This document shows, in pieces, positions 31,189 to 45,500 of a stretch of 64,000 bases of DNA (position 1 is the first letter of the stretch; each line of letters starts with the position of its first letter). The stretch is taken from contig JAJNNQ010000075.1 of NCBI GenBank assembly GCA_027886175.1, forward strand, positions 7,915,001 through 7,979,000, given 5' to 3'. The DNA is from Phylloscopus collybita. Its lineage: Eukaryota > Chordata > Aves > Passeriformes > Phylloscopidae. Made by a program: the position numbers and the translations under genes. The notes beneath the pieces were generated by a model. That model worked only from the letters and a program-made list of their open reading frames with translations. It was not told the DNA's origin and made no database searches.

Positions 31189-32694
31189 TCACCAACACTT
31201 CATAGAACAAAAGAAGTTACTACAAACTTCCCAGTGTTTCAGCTGTTCTGAAAGGTCTGGATTTCTTCTCTGTCGATCTTGTTCTACAGAGCTGAACTCT
31301 GTCACCAAAGTATTGCTACAGACCTGTATCCTCATGCTGGGTGCACAGATGCTGCCTGCGTTCTTCCAGATCCTGCAGCAGTTCGTTGAACACCAACATC
31401 TGATCCTGTGTGAACTGAACAGTGTGAGAACAGCAGGTGAAAATGCCTGTGAATGTTCCTGGATGAGCAATTTATATTCTATACACTTCTGGCTGTTGAT
31501 ACGCCCCCTTCAGTATTTTCCCTACATTAAAAGTGCAAAGGAATATTACAGTGCAAAAAACCCCAAAGAAACAAAACCCTAAACAAACAACCAACCAACC
31601 AAACACTGCCAAACTCCCCTCCCGCCCGAAGTGCAAACAAACAAACTAAAAATCCCACCACACACACTCCCAAAAATAAACCCCAAAGGTATTTAGTCAT
31701 GTGAATCCCTCTGGATCCCAGTGGCTACACCATCAGCACTAGTGAAAAAAACTAACAGAACAAAAAGACTTTCTTTAAGGGAAGGCAGAAATAAGTGATG
31801 TGAGAAATTCTATTTGCAGACAAGATTTTAATTAACTCCTCCTTTATGCTGTAGAGAAAAAGGACATCTTAGTGCTGAAGCAATATGCTAAAACTGCAAA
31901 ATGCCCATTTTTGTCCTATGCTGAGGATGAGATCCTGCATTACACTGCAATTTTTATCAACTTTCATTATAGAGATGAAAAATTATTTTACATTTCACAG
32001 AATTTATAAAAAAATATTGAAGTGAGAGAGCGAGACAAATAATGAGCTGAAATCTGGCCTGTAAACAGGTGAATGAATTGCATTGCAGAGGAACAATAAC
32101 AACATCTCTTTGACAAGAGTGGTGCTGCTGCTCTGAACACTGCACCTTAAAATAAACTCCCATTCCTTTCTGCTAATTATTATTACCTTCATGCTTATGC
32201 AAACATTCACTCAACAATTTTCTGACTGCAGAGAAAGGGATAGATCACATAATCAATCAGGTAAAAGAGAAATAACAAAATAAATATGCTGTCGTTCAGG
32301 CAATGTTGTCATTAATTCCTTTGAGCTTTTTTCCCCAGTCTCTCTTATTTCAGGAAGAGTTTAACACCCAAATTGTGCCCTAATTACTACCACAAGAATT
32401 GTGTTGATACAGTAAAGTCTTAAATAATCTAGTCATGATTAGCTACATTTATTTGTAATCAGAGATCAGTGCTAAAATAATTTAAAAATGACAATCAGAT
32501 CAAAAAGAAACATTGAGCATAGCTTTTTTTCTTTCTTCTCTCATTCTCATAGTCACTTTACACCACAGTTTTCATAAACTTGGGGCACAGTTGTCCAAAA
32601 CCTAGCTGTTTCCCAAAAGCAAACAACTAATTTACTACTAATCTCCAAGTATTTCCTACTTCAATATTTTAACTTTTAAAGCATTGAATTCTTT

Positions 32695-33425
32695 GCCTCT
32701 CCCATGGGCAGGAACACCTTTCATTAGAACAGGTTGCTCAAAGCCCCTTCCAACCTGGCCATGAACACTTCTAGGGATGGGGCATCCACAGCTTCTCTGG
32801 GCAGCCTGTTCCAACACCTCACCACCCTCACAGGAAAGAACTTCCTCCTAATATCTAATGTAAACCCACTCTTTCAGTTTGAAGCCATTCCTCCTTGCTT
32901 ATCACTGCATGCCCTTGCCCAAAGTCCCTCTTCAGCTCTCCTGAATCCCCTTTAGGTCCTTCAAAGGTCTCCCTAGAGCCAGGGGAAATCCAGGATGTTC
33001 CTCCAGGATGAACAACTCCGTCTGTCTCCATAACAGAGATGCTCCAGTCCCTTGATCAACTTTGTGGCCTCCTCTGGACAAGTCAACATCTTTCTTATTT
33101 TGGGGCTCCAGAGCTGATGAAGGACCTCAAGTAGGGTCTCACAAGGGCAGAGTAGAGGGGGACAATCCCCTCCCTTGCCCTGCTGCCCATGGGGCGTCGG
33201 GTGCAGCCCAGGACATGTTTGGTTTCTGGGCTGCCAGAGCACATTGCTGGGACATACTGAGCTTCTCACCCATCAACACCCTCAAGTCCTTCCCAGGGCT
33301 GCTCCCAATTCATTTTTCTCCCAGTCTGTGTTTGGGATTGCCCTGACCCCAGGTGCAGGACCTTATACTTGGCCTTGCTGAACCTCATGAGATTCTCACA
33401 TTCCCACCTCTCAAGCCTGTCCAGG
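32695..33425 (-). mobile_element. CR1 LINE fragment, about 730 bp
   Basis: Long reverse-complement CR1: CCCATGGGCAGGAACACCTT, GGGCATCCACAGCTTCTCTG, AGAGTAGAGGGGGACAATCC and CTTGCTGAACCTCATGAGAT in the expected order. It lacks the very 3' tip and is disrupted, so it is inactive. Confidence 0.92.
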
Positions 33426-33595
33426 TTTAATAGTAAATAAATGTAGTAGTTTAATAACGATGCAATGCTGTAATATCTGAAAAAAAAAAAAAAAGATGTG
33501 TAAACTGAGGGCTATTTTAAATGCTAAAAAATTAGTAACTGACATATAAATTGTGAACAATAAAAATTAACAGACACCTTAAAAAGATGAGTTTT

Positions 33596-36500
33596 TAAAT
33601 TTTGGTTTATTTTATTGCTTAAATACAGATTGCACAGTGTGTTCTTACATTTATTGAAACTGGTTCATTACGTACAGTACAGAATATATGACCATTGGAA
33701 CAACAGACATATTAGCCCTACTCTGATTTTGGACAACAGGCTATTTCTACCTTTTAAAATTACCATGAATTTAATTTATCTTAAAGTGACTCACTACCAA
33801 AAGCTATATTTTTCCAAGATGACATAATAGGAAAGAGAACCCCAAGTAACAGCTGGAATACATTTAAACTGGGTACCAATTATAACCATTAAGACAGTGC
33901 TCAGTGTGTTGCAGATAACACAGGGCCAGTTTGCATAAGGAGCTTTTAAGTTCTGCAGGTTGTCTGAAGAACATAAAGAGATAAGTGAAACAAAGCAGCT
34001 TTGTACTGTACAACAAACAGCATTCTTAATTCTTTTGGTTTCATTCATTGGCTCATACAACAATAACTACCAAAACAAGACATTTTACAGTCACTCCCAT
34101 CTCCCATGTGTCTAGAAAGGCCAGAGTGAACCAATCAACTTACAGAGTCCCTGAATTTCCATAACGGAAGAAACTAAATATCATCTGAACACATGGAGTG
34201 TTACAAGCTCTTCACTCCCTGCACTACACCTGCACAACACCTGCATTTCCCAAACTGAACATTGGAAACATGAAACCTACCATCATCATAAAGGAAAAAT
34301 ACTTTGTCAACAGAACAGAAAATGAAATGCTGAATCTAGTTTTTTCACATGCAGCATTCATGCAACAGAATTCAATCACAGAAACAATCCTGTATTTACA
34401 GCACAGTCTCCATACTGCACAAGTGCAAACAGAAGTACATTCTTTATTAGTTAGACTCCTTCTTTTTGTACAAAAGTGCCGAGTGATATTCTTAAAAAAA
34501 ATGACAGAGTGGGTAGGTGTTTTACATTGTATCCCTAGGTTGGATTTACCTTTTAAAAAATTACACTCTTTATACAGGCCAAAAAACTATTAGTCTTACC
34601 TTAAAAAAAATAAGAAAAAAAAGTGAAAACTAAAAGCTAGAGTCCTATTTATGTGTAGACTGTGGTCTGATCAGGCTGATACGCTGCAGCAGTAAAAATC
34701 ACAACGGAATGCTGTAGATAAGGGGCTGTTTCGTCATCCACTAACAGCTGTGATTGCACTGTTAAACTGAAAAGAAGGTCTCAATTACCTTTTGAGCTTT
34801 GTGAATGCCTTCTGAAAGTCTCAGCATGTCATCTCATAGGTTTAAGTAGCTGACATTTGTCTGATGTCATGCCACATCAGGCTGTTAAATGTAGTCCAGG
34901 AGAATATTGTTCTACAATTCAAAAATCTTAAAATAGTTTTTACAGTGAGTCTGCAAATGCTCCAGTCAGCAAATCAGCAGGGCTAATAATCCTTCAGATC
35001 TTGAGTTATGCAAAGATTAATTTTGGTTGGGACTTCTGAAAGTCATCTAAACCAAGCTCCTGCTCAAAGCAGGGCGAACACAAGTTAGGTTACTTTGTTC
35101 ATGTTCACTGTTCATCCAAAATACTCAATTAAATGTCTACATTTATTATAGATATTTGAGAGCATTCACTCATGTTTGCAGTGCCCAAATCAGACAGATT
35201 AAGGGACTTCAAACTTACTATTCATGGCATCAATGAATGCTGGTTTTCTTTTTTTGCCAGAATGATTTAGTGAGTCATAAAGACAGCCTTGACAATTATC
35301 ATCAAATGTCCATGATTTACTCTATCAGTTTTACTTTATTTACATCTGAATAGTATATGCTCAGATACATAAACCTATGAAAGTTACCTTAAAGGTTTGA
35401 GAAATGAAACAAAAACAAACACAGAGATGCGTCTCTAAAAATGCTTTTGCTTGAAAATATATGTAATAAATTCTTGATCTTTAAATGGTTTGAGCTTTCT
35501 TTCGATTTCTAAAATATCACTAAAAAGCTGTTATAAACTACAGAGAAATGTCTCATAGAATATAGTTTCAGTATTCATGATTCAAAATGCCCTCAGTTTA
35601 TTTTCTACTATACTAAATATATCTCTCCTGTATTTATACTAAAGCACAGTAAAATACTACAGTGTTTTCAAAAGTATAGTCTGTAAACCATACATCTTAA
35701 GACATGAAATATATTGCACAATTCTGTGCTTCAAGAGGATGTTTCTCCTCTCTTATGCAAAGCTTAAGATTAAACTTTTAGCAAGAAACACAGGACATAT
35801 ACTGGATGTATCTATCTAAAAAGCATGTTATGTGATGCATCAATATATACTTAACAAGTGTCCATTAATTCATTCACTGTATTTGAACACATGTAAGGTA
35901 CTGGTTTTTTCCATCTCTTCCAAACCAAACAAGCTGAGTAGCTATGACAGCGTGAACAAGAGGGAGCTCAGGTAGTGCTCCACTGCTTACACTGAATGAG
36001 ATGAAGCAAGCCAAAAGCATTCTAGTTCAACACAGAACTGAGGTTGAGAGGAGTGAAAAAAAACCAAAACAAAAGCAAAAAAACAACCAACCAACAAGCC
36101 AACCAACCAAAAAAAAACCCACAAAAAATCAAAAAACAAACCAAACCAAAATAAAAGGCTTTAATAGGTTTTTCAGTTACAGTATCTCAAACTAAAGGAA
36201 TTTGAAGCAATGCAAATTCCTAGAGTAACTGAAATATTTACCTATGTGGTAAGACAAGTTTTAAATTTGACTTTTGCGTGTACTCAAATATGAAAATGAA
36301 GAAACATGATCTGTGAAAAACCTAACTCAAAATATATTACAGAATAAAACAATTCAAGACAGTTTCATGAATTTGGCTAAAGTAATCTGTATTTGGCTCA
36401 TGTCCATCATTATATTAAAGTTAGATACAATAAACAATAAAATTTGAAAACTCATCTTGTTCTTTCTATTGTACTCTACTCTAAATAATGTCCAGCAGAC

Positions 36501-39500
36501 TTCAGAAGACACTTAATACACACAAAGATCTGGAAACTTCATCTCATAGACTGGAACAGAATGGTAATGAGCATGTCCAGAAGTAATGGTCATCGTTCCT
36601 GAGGGGCTAGGCGGAGGACTGTGTGAGAAGCACAACCAATATACAGAATTTATAGTTATATGGATTGCTTTTTTATAACTCTATACACACAGGTGAGAAG
36701 CAAGATTAAACTACCCCCCCCATATATATACCAACAGCATATCATAAAATCATAAAATACCAACAGCATTTTACTCTGTCCTGAAATTCTAATGAAATTA
36801 TCATGGCCTGAGGATTTCTATATTCTCATCTATCTCATCAATTTCACTGATGTTACAGAACAAAACACATCTTACTGCTAATAAATACTATTTATCCTGC
36901 ATAATGATGTGCACAACTCTCTATAGTAACACCATGTACTACTTGGGGTGCTCAATATCTAATTACTTTCTCAAGCAGATGCAGCAATGGGAAAACAGCA
37001 GCATCTTGCAATACTACGGATGGACACAGAGATACTGTAAGGCACAGTGACACAGCTTCTGGATATCCTCTACCATCAGGAAGATTCAAAGCAATAAGAA
37101 AAGTGAAGGGATGAAAAGTACTATTTTCCAGTGGCTGGTTTTGGCTTGGATAATTTTGTTTTACAGTAGCTGTATAGGGCTGTGTTTTGGATTTGTGCTG
37201 GAAACAGTGTTGGTAACACTGGGATGTCTTTGTTACTGCTGAGGAGAGTTTACACAGAGTCAAGGCCTTTTCTGCTCCTCATACTGCTGTGCCAGGCTGC
37301 AGGTGGGCAGGAATTTGGGAGGGGACACAGATAGGACAGCTGACCCATGGGATACCCCATATCATACAGTGCCAGCTTTACTGTTAAGAAGCTGGAAAAA
37401 AAGGACACTCAGAATGATGGCATTTGCCTTCCCAAAGAGCCCTGTTTAGCTGGAGATGGCTGAACACCAGCCTACCCATGGGAAGTGAATGAATTTCTTA
37501 TATTGCTTTGCTAGTATGTGTGACTTTTGCTTTACCTATTCAATTGTTCTTGCCTCAACCCATGGTTTTTCTCACTTTTACCCTTCTAATTCTCTTCCTC
37601 ATCCTGCTGAGGAGGGTTAAGCCAGTGGCTACATGGGGCCTCTATCAGGGTTAAACCACAGCATTCAGTTAAGGCAATTATTTTCTCCCTATTATATTTG
37701 AGTGTTTGAGAACCATCTGAAAACAGGCACAATTGCTTTATAAGTAATTTTTCAGTTATGATATTTTTCTTGCATAAAGCCTTACCGGATGGTGAGTTCC
37801 AGTATCTGTGCCAGTCTATCGTGAAGCAAGTTTGCCTAGGGAAAAAAAATTAAAATTGAATTACTAACTCCTAGATATTAAACTGAGCTACTATGGGTGT
37901 GCCAGGCCATACTCAGGTGAGTGTGTTCCACACTGCCAGAGTTCTTAATTTTCTTTCTCACTGCTGCAAGGATTCTGAGCCTTAAAAATGCATTTGAGAT
38001 GAAGTGAGTCTGTCCTGGAGTGCCAAGAATTATATAGCAAATTCTTCTGTTGCAGACACAAACCTAAAATACATTTAGTTATTTAAAATACATAGTGGGT
38101 TAAATGCTGTTCTAGTTATCTCAGAATGAAACAGGAATGGACTGTGAATCTGGATTTCAAAGATAGCAAGGAAAATATTAAGGTGAAGCATGTACAAGTT
38201 ACCCATTACCTCATAAGCAGTCTAGGAACAAACAAAAACACACTTCAAATTACTGGAATGTCCCAGCATTGATAGCAGTGGAGACAAAACAAAGAACTGA
38301 ACTGCTAAAGAAGTAACAGCAGCAGTGACACAACAACTTAAATCACCTTCAGTCAGCACATGCCCACTAATGCCTACACTGATCTCCTCAGTGCTAACAT
38401 TTTGCAGAAACTCACTTTGGTTTCACATTGAGCTGCGATTTCTTCAAACGGTGCTTTTTGGAACTTTTCAATCACAAGACGCCTCTTTTCCTTTTCCTGT
38501 TCTTCAAGTCCATTGTTATCTTAAAAGAATAATGAAAAAGAAAGACAAATGCGATGTTTGCCTATGAAGTACAAGAGATACCAAATGAGCACTGCAGAAG
38601 GGAACAAGGATTGTGCTTGAAGTGATGCAACCATTCTCAAGTGAGCTGTCATCTGTCATTGCTCCTAAATCAAAATGCAGATAATATTTCAAGGAGATTG
38701 GGTCTGAGGACCCAATTTTCCCCCTTTCTTTCTAAGTCTTTAATTATAAGTAACATCCAGGCTCCCTTTTGCTTTAATGCCTGCACTTCTCACTTACTGC
38801 ACACAGGTTCAGATTCAAGAGGAAACAAGAATCTCCCAATATCATGCCGACAGGTGGCCAGAGATTTTTATCAGAGTTTGGGAAAAGCTAGTTCAACCTT
38901 CATAATCTAACAACCTATAAGCAGCTGGAACTTTCCAGCATCTAATGAATTACCTCAGGTATCCTGTACCTCAGGGATTAGGCACTCTTGGAATACTGTT
39001 GGATCAAATTAATGTTTAGAACATGTCTATGGTTCTAAACATCAATGTTTAATCCATATTTTAAACAGGATTTTGATAGATTGCAAAGCATTAATTAGCA
39101 ATCACTTATAGTAATATAAAATAAGGAATCTGGATAATTCTGTGTTCTCACAGCCACGTCACTTGTCAGAAAAAATATTATTTTAAAAAATCTTAGTACT
39201 TTAAAATCTGCAATGTGTAATTTACAACCTATTTTTTGAATGCATTGATGACCTGAAAATCTTAATACATACAAATACACAAGTTACTTCATATGTAATC
39301 ACTCAGTGTAACTTGAATATCTCACATTTATAGCTTTGTGTGTAGTGTAAACGTAGTAGATGACAGGCATTTCCAGATGCTTTTCATTCAGTGCCATTAA
39401 CTTCAGAAAATTCACTAACATTATCAAGATATTATTTCAGAGATTTAGAAATAAATAACTGAAGTTCTAAATAAATTTACTAGCTGAAAAGAAACAAAAG

Positions 39501-42500
39501 GAGTGTTTTATGTTACACTGGCCTCTCCTTTCTCTTCAGCATTTCCACATGAATCAAGAACCATACTACACAAACACAACTGTAATAAATCTTACCAATG
39601 GCTTTCTTCAAAGCTTCAAAGGTGATTTCTTCAGTATTATCAACCTAAACACATAGAAACAAAACTCCTTAATCATCACATACAACATATAAGCTTCTAA
39701 AAATTAATGAATATGATAAACACAGAAGGCTAAAAGAGCCAGAACATTTCTGCCTTACAAGTCTCTAATAACTTTATTTGGACTTTCTGTGACAGACAAC
39801 AGATCACTAATTCACATTTTTTAAGAAATAATAAGGAAATTTGTTGTTTGGGTTTTTGCTGTTCTCTCTGTCTTTTTAAGGAGTTTTTTAAAGTCTTATT
39901 TTTAGCCTTCTGTGTTTACTTTTTGTAATAGATCAGATACAATTTTATATAAATAACTTTCTGTTATTGTAAAATCTAACAATGTTTACTTTTTTTATAA
40001 GGAGGAGACTGTTGATAGACTGTTGAGCTGTCTAGTGTAGTTGAAGAAGAAGATTTTCTTCCTCCAGTCTATGGTTACTGCTAGAATTTGATAAATGTTG
40101 AAGCTGTAAATGAACTGCCCTCTTTTCTGCCTTAAACACCACAACATGTGAGTGTTAGTTCTTTGTGTCATGTGCGACAGAAATTTTTATCAAATGAGAT
40201 CAAAGAAAACTTTCCAAATTGTAGTCAAGATGCTCTGTGGCAACAATACTTCATAAATGGATTTGGATTTTGGCAGATGAGTCATTTAGGTCAGGAATAA
40301 GATGTAGTGTTCCTATACTGTAAAATCTCAGTACAGAATTTAGAGAGCTGTTGCCAATGTCAACTGCTTCCTGAGTTACCAGCAATGTGATGCTAAAATA
40401 GGAGACGACAGTGGATTGCAGAGTGGAAAATGGTCACTGCTTTAGGCTAACTTTGTACCATCATGGATCCAAATAATCTGGTGCTTACATCACAAACACT
40501 GGAGTTTAAGGGTTCCTAATAACAAGCTATATCTGATGCACTGAGAAAATTTGTTCATCTACTGATATGAATATCCATTTGCTGCTGCAGATGTACTTCA
40601 GCAGGAATTGCTTGAGGATGCAATACTACCAAAGTGTTTCAATTCATTATAGAGCTAGTTTCTATACCAGTAAATATATTTAAAGTGAAGCCACCCTTAT
40701 GGAATTAAGGGAGAATTATTAGATGGCAGAACAGTCTTCACCTGAACACAACATGGTTTCTTGTCTTGAACTTCCTCACTTTCATCCTTCCCACATGTAA
40801 ACTGGCAGCATTTTCCTTTTTCCTGATAAACAATAACTGTTTAGAATGGTCCAATATGATTTAAGGTAGAAAGTAAGGTAGCAGAAAGTTCCTTTATTCA
40901 GTTCAGAAGTTTATGAATTCTTTCAATTTTTTAAAATTCATTAGCTTAAACTACTGTTAAGGGAAAAGGAAGTTTTATATGAGAGTTATTTTTATATGAG
41001 AGTTATTTCATGAGCTGCAGCTGTAAATTGTATTTTTCTAACGGATTTTCCTTAATAAGCATGTATTCTCTACCTCTGAACAAATAAAATTAATAAATAA
41101 ACAGTGAAACACCTTTTTTGTCAAATATTCATGGATATGGCTACAGATCAAGAGTATTCAGGTTCTGAAATCACTTTTTATACAACTTACATTTGGTAAA
41201 TGTTAGGTGTTTATGGCTGTCTTTCATAGTGTTAGTTAACCTCCACATTAGTTGCTGATCTTACCCAGCATTATACTTGGTTATTAACAGCACAGAAAGC
41301 ATTACTTGCATTTACAAGTGCTTTCAACTCATAAATGGAGATAACTAAGGAATAACTCACCTTTCTGAAGAGGATTCACTAACAGACTTGGCACTACAAA
41401 AAAGCTTTGCATCCACTGACAGAAGAATTGCATTTGTATTGTTTATAATAACAGCTATTTTATGGATAAACAGTCTTCTATCTCAGTGCAGAAATGATAC
41501 CATTCATTACTATGTCCTAAAACTTCCATTAATTAAGTAGGTAATTCTCTCAATCATAAAGATTTACACTTGTTTTTTTTGGTTTTTTTTTTGCAGTTTA
41601 GTTCTACTAATTTTGCTATATTGACTAATCTACACAGCAAGAAAACCAGATTTCACATATAGGTATGAAGATGCAGTCACTAACTGGAAAATACTCTTTT
41701 CTCCTTTGTCTTGTAAACAAACCTCATAAAGCAAAGGAGGATTCTTTGCTACCTGTGTTCCTGATTTATAAAATTCTTGTTTTTAAGAGATAAAAAGTAA
41801 TTAATTATCCAAGACACTGGACTACATGAAGACCACAGTAAGCTGAGAACCCATAAAAAGATTTTATCTACAACCACTACATCCCCCTCAAAAAGGTCTA
41901 TGTATCAATGCTTAAAATATCATCAGCGTAACTGGAAATCTGAAATGGAAATTTAATTCTACTTTCAAGGGAGTTGTTCAATTACGTGTAACCACATATA
42001 ATGCATGATTTTAAAGAATACTAAAGTCAAACAGCCTCAGTCCTGTGAGGAGCATTTACTTGCTTCAGAAATCTGGAGATCTGATTGTCTCACTTATTTT
42101 TCAAACACTTTTTTATTCTTTCTCATGAACTTTTATCTGTATCCTTGCTAAAGCAAAAAAGTGAGAAGTGAACACAAAAGACCATCTGAGCTATCATCAG
42201 CACAAAGCAGAAAGGAATAATAATAGTGATAATAAAAATAATAATAAAAAATATCACTTCTGTCTAAAGTAAAGCTTGCTCTATTGCTATAGCTTAATAC
42301 TGAATTTTTAACTAACACTCAGCTTGACTCAGTCCACACATTTTGCTTCATGTCTCCAGGCAGTTTGTGCTTGAGGTTGTCAGAAGTAGGAATCATCTGT
42401 ACCTCACCTGAGGTACAAGCAATTCAATTTCAACAGCTCATCTCCACTGCAGCCAGCAGAAATCTAGTTAATAAAAATCAGCAGAGCCTTGCAAAGTATT

Positions 42501-45500
42501 CAGTAGAAGTAGAAATTTATTTTAAGAAATACTTGAAATGAAGCATCAAACGATGTGGGATAATTTTAATTATAATGCGGTCTGCCTAAGGGATAATTAG
42601 CATCAGCTCCTGTACCCTACACATGAACTTTTTATTGCTACTTTATCCTTCCTGTGACTTTTACGTGCTGCATGCCAAACTCTTCTGGAGGGGAACAGTG
42701 ACACTGGTGCACACAGCCTGCCCAGTCTTTACCTGTCTCACTCAGAGATTGCAGGTCTCCCACCAGGCTTCTGTTTCTCTAGGCTTGTGTCTTACAGCCC
42801 CAGGTTGTTAAATAAGTTTCTCAAATACTTCAAATGATACAGGGATACAGATGCTGAAATTTATTGTATCCCTCAAAAGGCAAAGAAAACATTTTAGAAT
42901 ATTTACTCATAAAATACCAGTTGTTCAGCATGTAAATAAATGTAATGCTACAGCATAATCTGCAGTACTATCTGTAAAAACTGTAGTGACAAATACTTGA
43001 CTCTTTTATACAATAAAACCAGCAGAGTGTCTTTGAAAACAGATTTCTGCAAACACACAACTTAAGAACCCAACCCGTTAAAGTATTTAACATTGCTAGA
43101 ATAATCAGATATCCAACTTCCTGGGAAAACTTCACTTGCATTCCCCGCTCCCTCCACTCAAGATGTTGCTTTAAAATAATCTGTGATTTTCATACCTTAT
43201 CCTCTGTGCCATTGGCAGACAGAATATCCACCTGAAGAGACACTGTGTCCACAATACTCTTCCTCCTGGAGAGTCTGTCCTCATCTAGCACAAGAAGAAA
43301 TTATCTCACTTTTTGCATAACACTCTTGAAATATGATCAGTCAAATTTCTGCTCATCAGATACAGATTTATTTCCATATACTGTTTAACCCAAGATCATC
43401 TATTTTATCATCTGAACTGTGAAAAATGATACATTTAGAGTTACTGTTCTAAATTACTAAATATGGGAAAAATAACCTTTTTATAGTCCCTCCCTCCTCT
43501 CATTTCAGATCTTTTCAACTTTCCTTTGAAAGTACAGAATTTTAAAAATTGAGGTCGTATTTAAATGAATAACATAGCACATGATGATATGATTTTTGTA
43601 AAATCCTTTACAAAAGCCAGAACTTTTTTTTTGGTTGTGAAATTGAAATTTCACAACCAATTTGAAATTAAGGTCTTAATTTTAATGTATTTAAGAGTTT
43701 CTTGGAAGATGATTAATTGACAGAAGAAACAAAGATTTCTGAATGGAAATGAACAACAATCCTTCCTTATTCTTGTTGCTACAACTACCATATTCAGCAA
43801 GTCTAAAAATCTACTGGGTGAAAAAAAGCCCTCTCAATTTCTCACTTCCTACAAATATTTTAGCAGGTCCAGCTGGCCTAAAAAGTTTTCAGAATAAGAC
43901 CAACTGTGCTGATACTTAAAGAAGCACAACAATTTAGTTAATGCATAAGTAGATTATGATCAAATGATCCATCAGTTGATGGAATCTCCTTCTGTGACTG
44001 CAGTCCTAGGACAATGCATCACTAGTGTTTTCTCATTTTTGACATTTAATAGATTAACAAAAGATTTTAATGAACAGTAAAAATGCATTTTAAGACTTGT
44101 CACAAGGATCCTCTGATAAACAGATAGCTGAGTGGCCTGAGTTTTGTGTATCTCATTTACAAAACCATGAATTGCAATGTCACATTTCAGATTTTAACAA
44201 AGATCAAGCCATTTGGACCTTGCTATTATTATTTGATGACTTGCACTGCATGGTTAGAAGCAGCTACAGGCATTTGATACTAAAAACAGGAGGACTGTAA
44301 AAATCCCCCATGACAAGGTAATTTATGCTGGTTCTTCTGCAACTTTTGTTTAAACCACTTCCAGCCAAGCAAAGTGCTTTTGCAGTGCAAATATTGAGCA
44401 TGAACAAACAGAATTTATTCCAGCAGAGCTGAACACGCTCAGCTTTTAAAAACCAAGAAATAACTTTCAGAAGTCACATAAATGAAATGTTATTTTAAGA
44501 TCAAGAGGCAGTGAAAGAACAAGATTAGTGAAAAACACCTGAATTTTACTAACGTCTGCCAGGTTCTCAGAGACCCTGAGCATTTGAAATGGCATTGTGA
44601 AGGATTTACTGAATTTTTAATCCCTGATGCCTCACTGGAACATGACCCAATACATTCCAAATCTGAGGAAAGCACCTCAGCCCCCAAGAGAAAACACCCG
44701 ACAAAACCGCATCTCTGCTGCCATCTTGCTGCTCTCTCTGTAACTGACACACAAACACCAGAAGATACATTTTAGGGACTACTTTGGATTGAATTCATTT
44801 TTGTAATGGATGCCTTACTAAACTTGCATATGAAATATAGCCATTTATCTTTAATTTCAACATATTAAGTGGGTAAAAAAAATTGTGAGAATTACCATTT
44901 TTTCTCTTATAAGATACAGTGTTCATCCACATACATGAAGGAGCCCAGGGTCTCAAGGACAGTGATGGAGTCTGGACACCCATTGCCTCAGCCCCTGCCA
45001 AGGCTGTCCCAGAAGCCCAGGGGCAACGGGAGCAGCTCTGCGTGTCACCTCACTGACTGAGGCAGGATTCATCAGTTTTGACAAGGGACAATGGCTTTAA
45101 ACTAAAAGAGGGTAGATTTAGATTAGGTATTACGAAGAAATTCTTTCCCATGAGGGTGGTGAGGCACCGGCCCAGGTTGCCCTCTTTTCCTGGATGAGGG
45201 ACTCCTCCTTGTGCAGTCATTACCCTGAATGGCCAGTGACTAAGATGAATCATCATTCTTTGAACAACTGAGAGCTTCTTCCAGCTTTCTACAGGTTTTT
45301 GTAATGTCACTCTAGGAGGTAATTAGTACCATCACAAAAATGATCCCTATGGCTCTACTACCTGATCAGGAAAACAAAACAGGAAACTACCATTTGGTAG
45401 AGTACCAAATCATGAGTAAACACAACAGCAAACCCCACAGCAGCTAACATTGCTACAGGCACGTCAAGGAGAGAAACAAAATCCAAAGCGTAAGGAAACA

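Larger units (their letters stand above)
30160..33590. other. OC90-EFR3A convergent intergenic region
   Basis: The stretch between the OC90 stop and the probable EFR3A poly(A) site. It includes the OC90 3' UTR of unknown length (ATTAAA near 30503 is a weak signal), A/C-rich low-complexity DNA near 31560-31690 and two CR1 fragments. No further gene is recognised. Positions 30640-31090 are GC-richer and unexplained. Confidence 0.5.
33596..36512 (-). other. EFR3A: EFR3A 3' UTR (about 2.9 kb)
   Basis: AT-rich sequence after the EFR3A stop with no introns evident. TTTATT at 33606-33611 on the plus strand reads as AATAAA on the minus strand and is the probable poly(A) signal. Other TTTATT sites (for example near 34442) could give shorter 3' ends. 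It carries an A/C-rich simple repeat near 36055-36150 and a short CR1 remnant. Confidence 0.65.
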
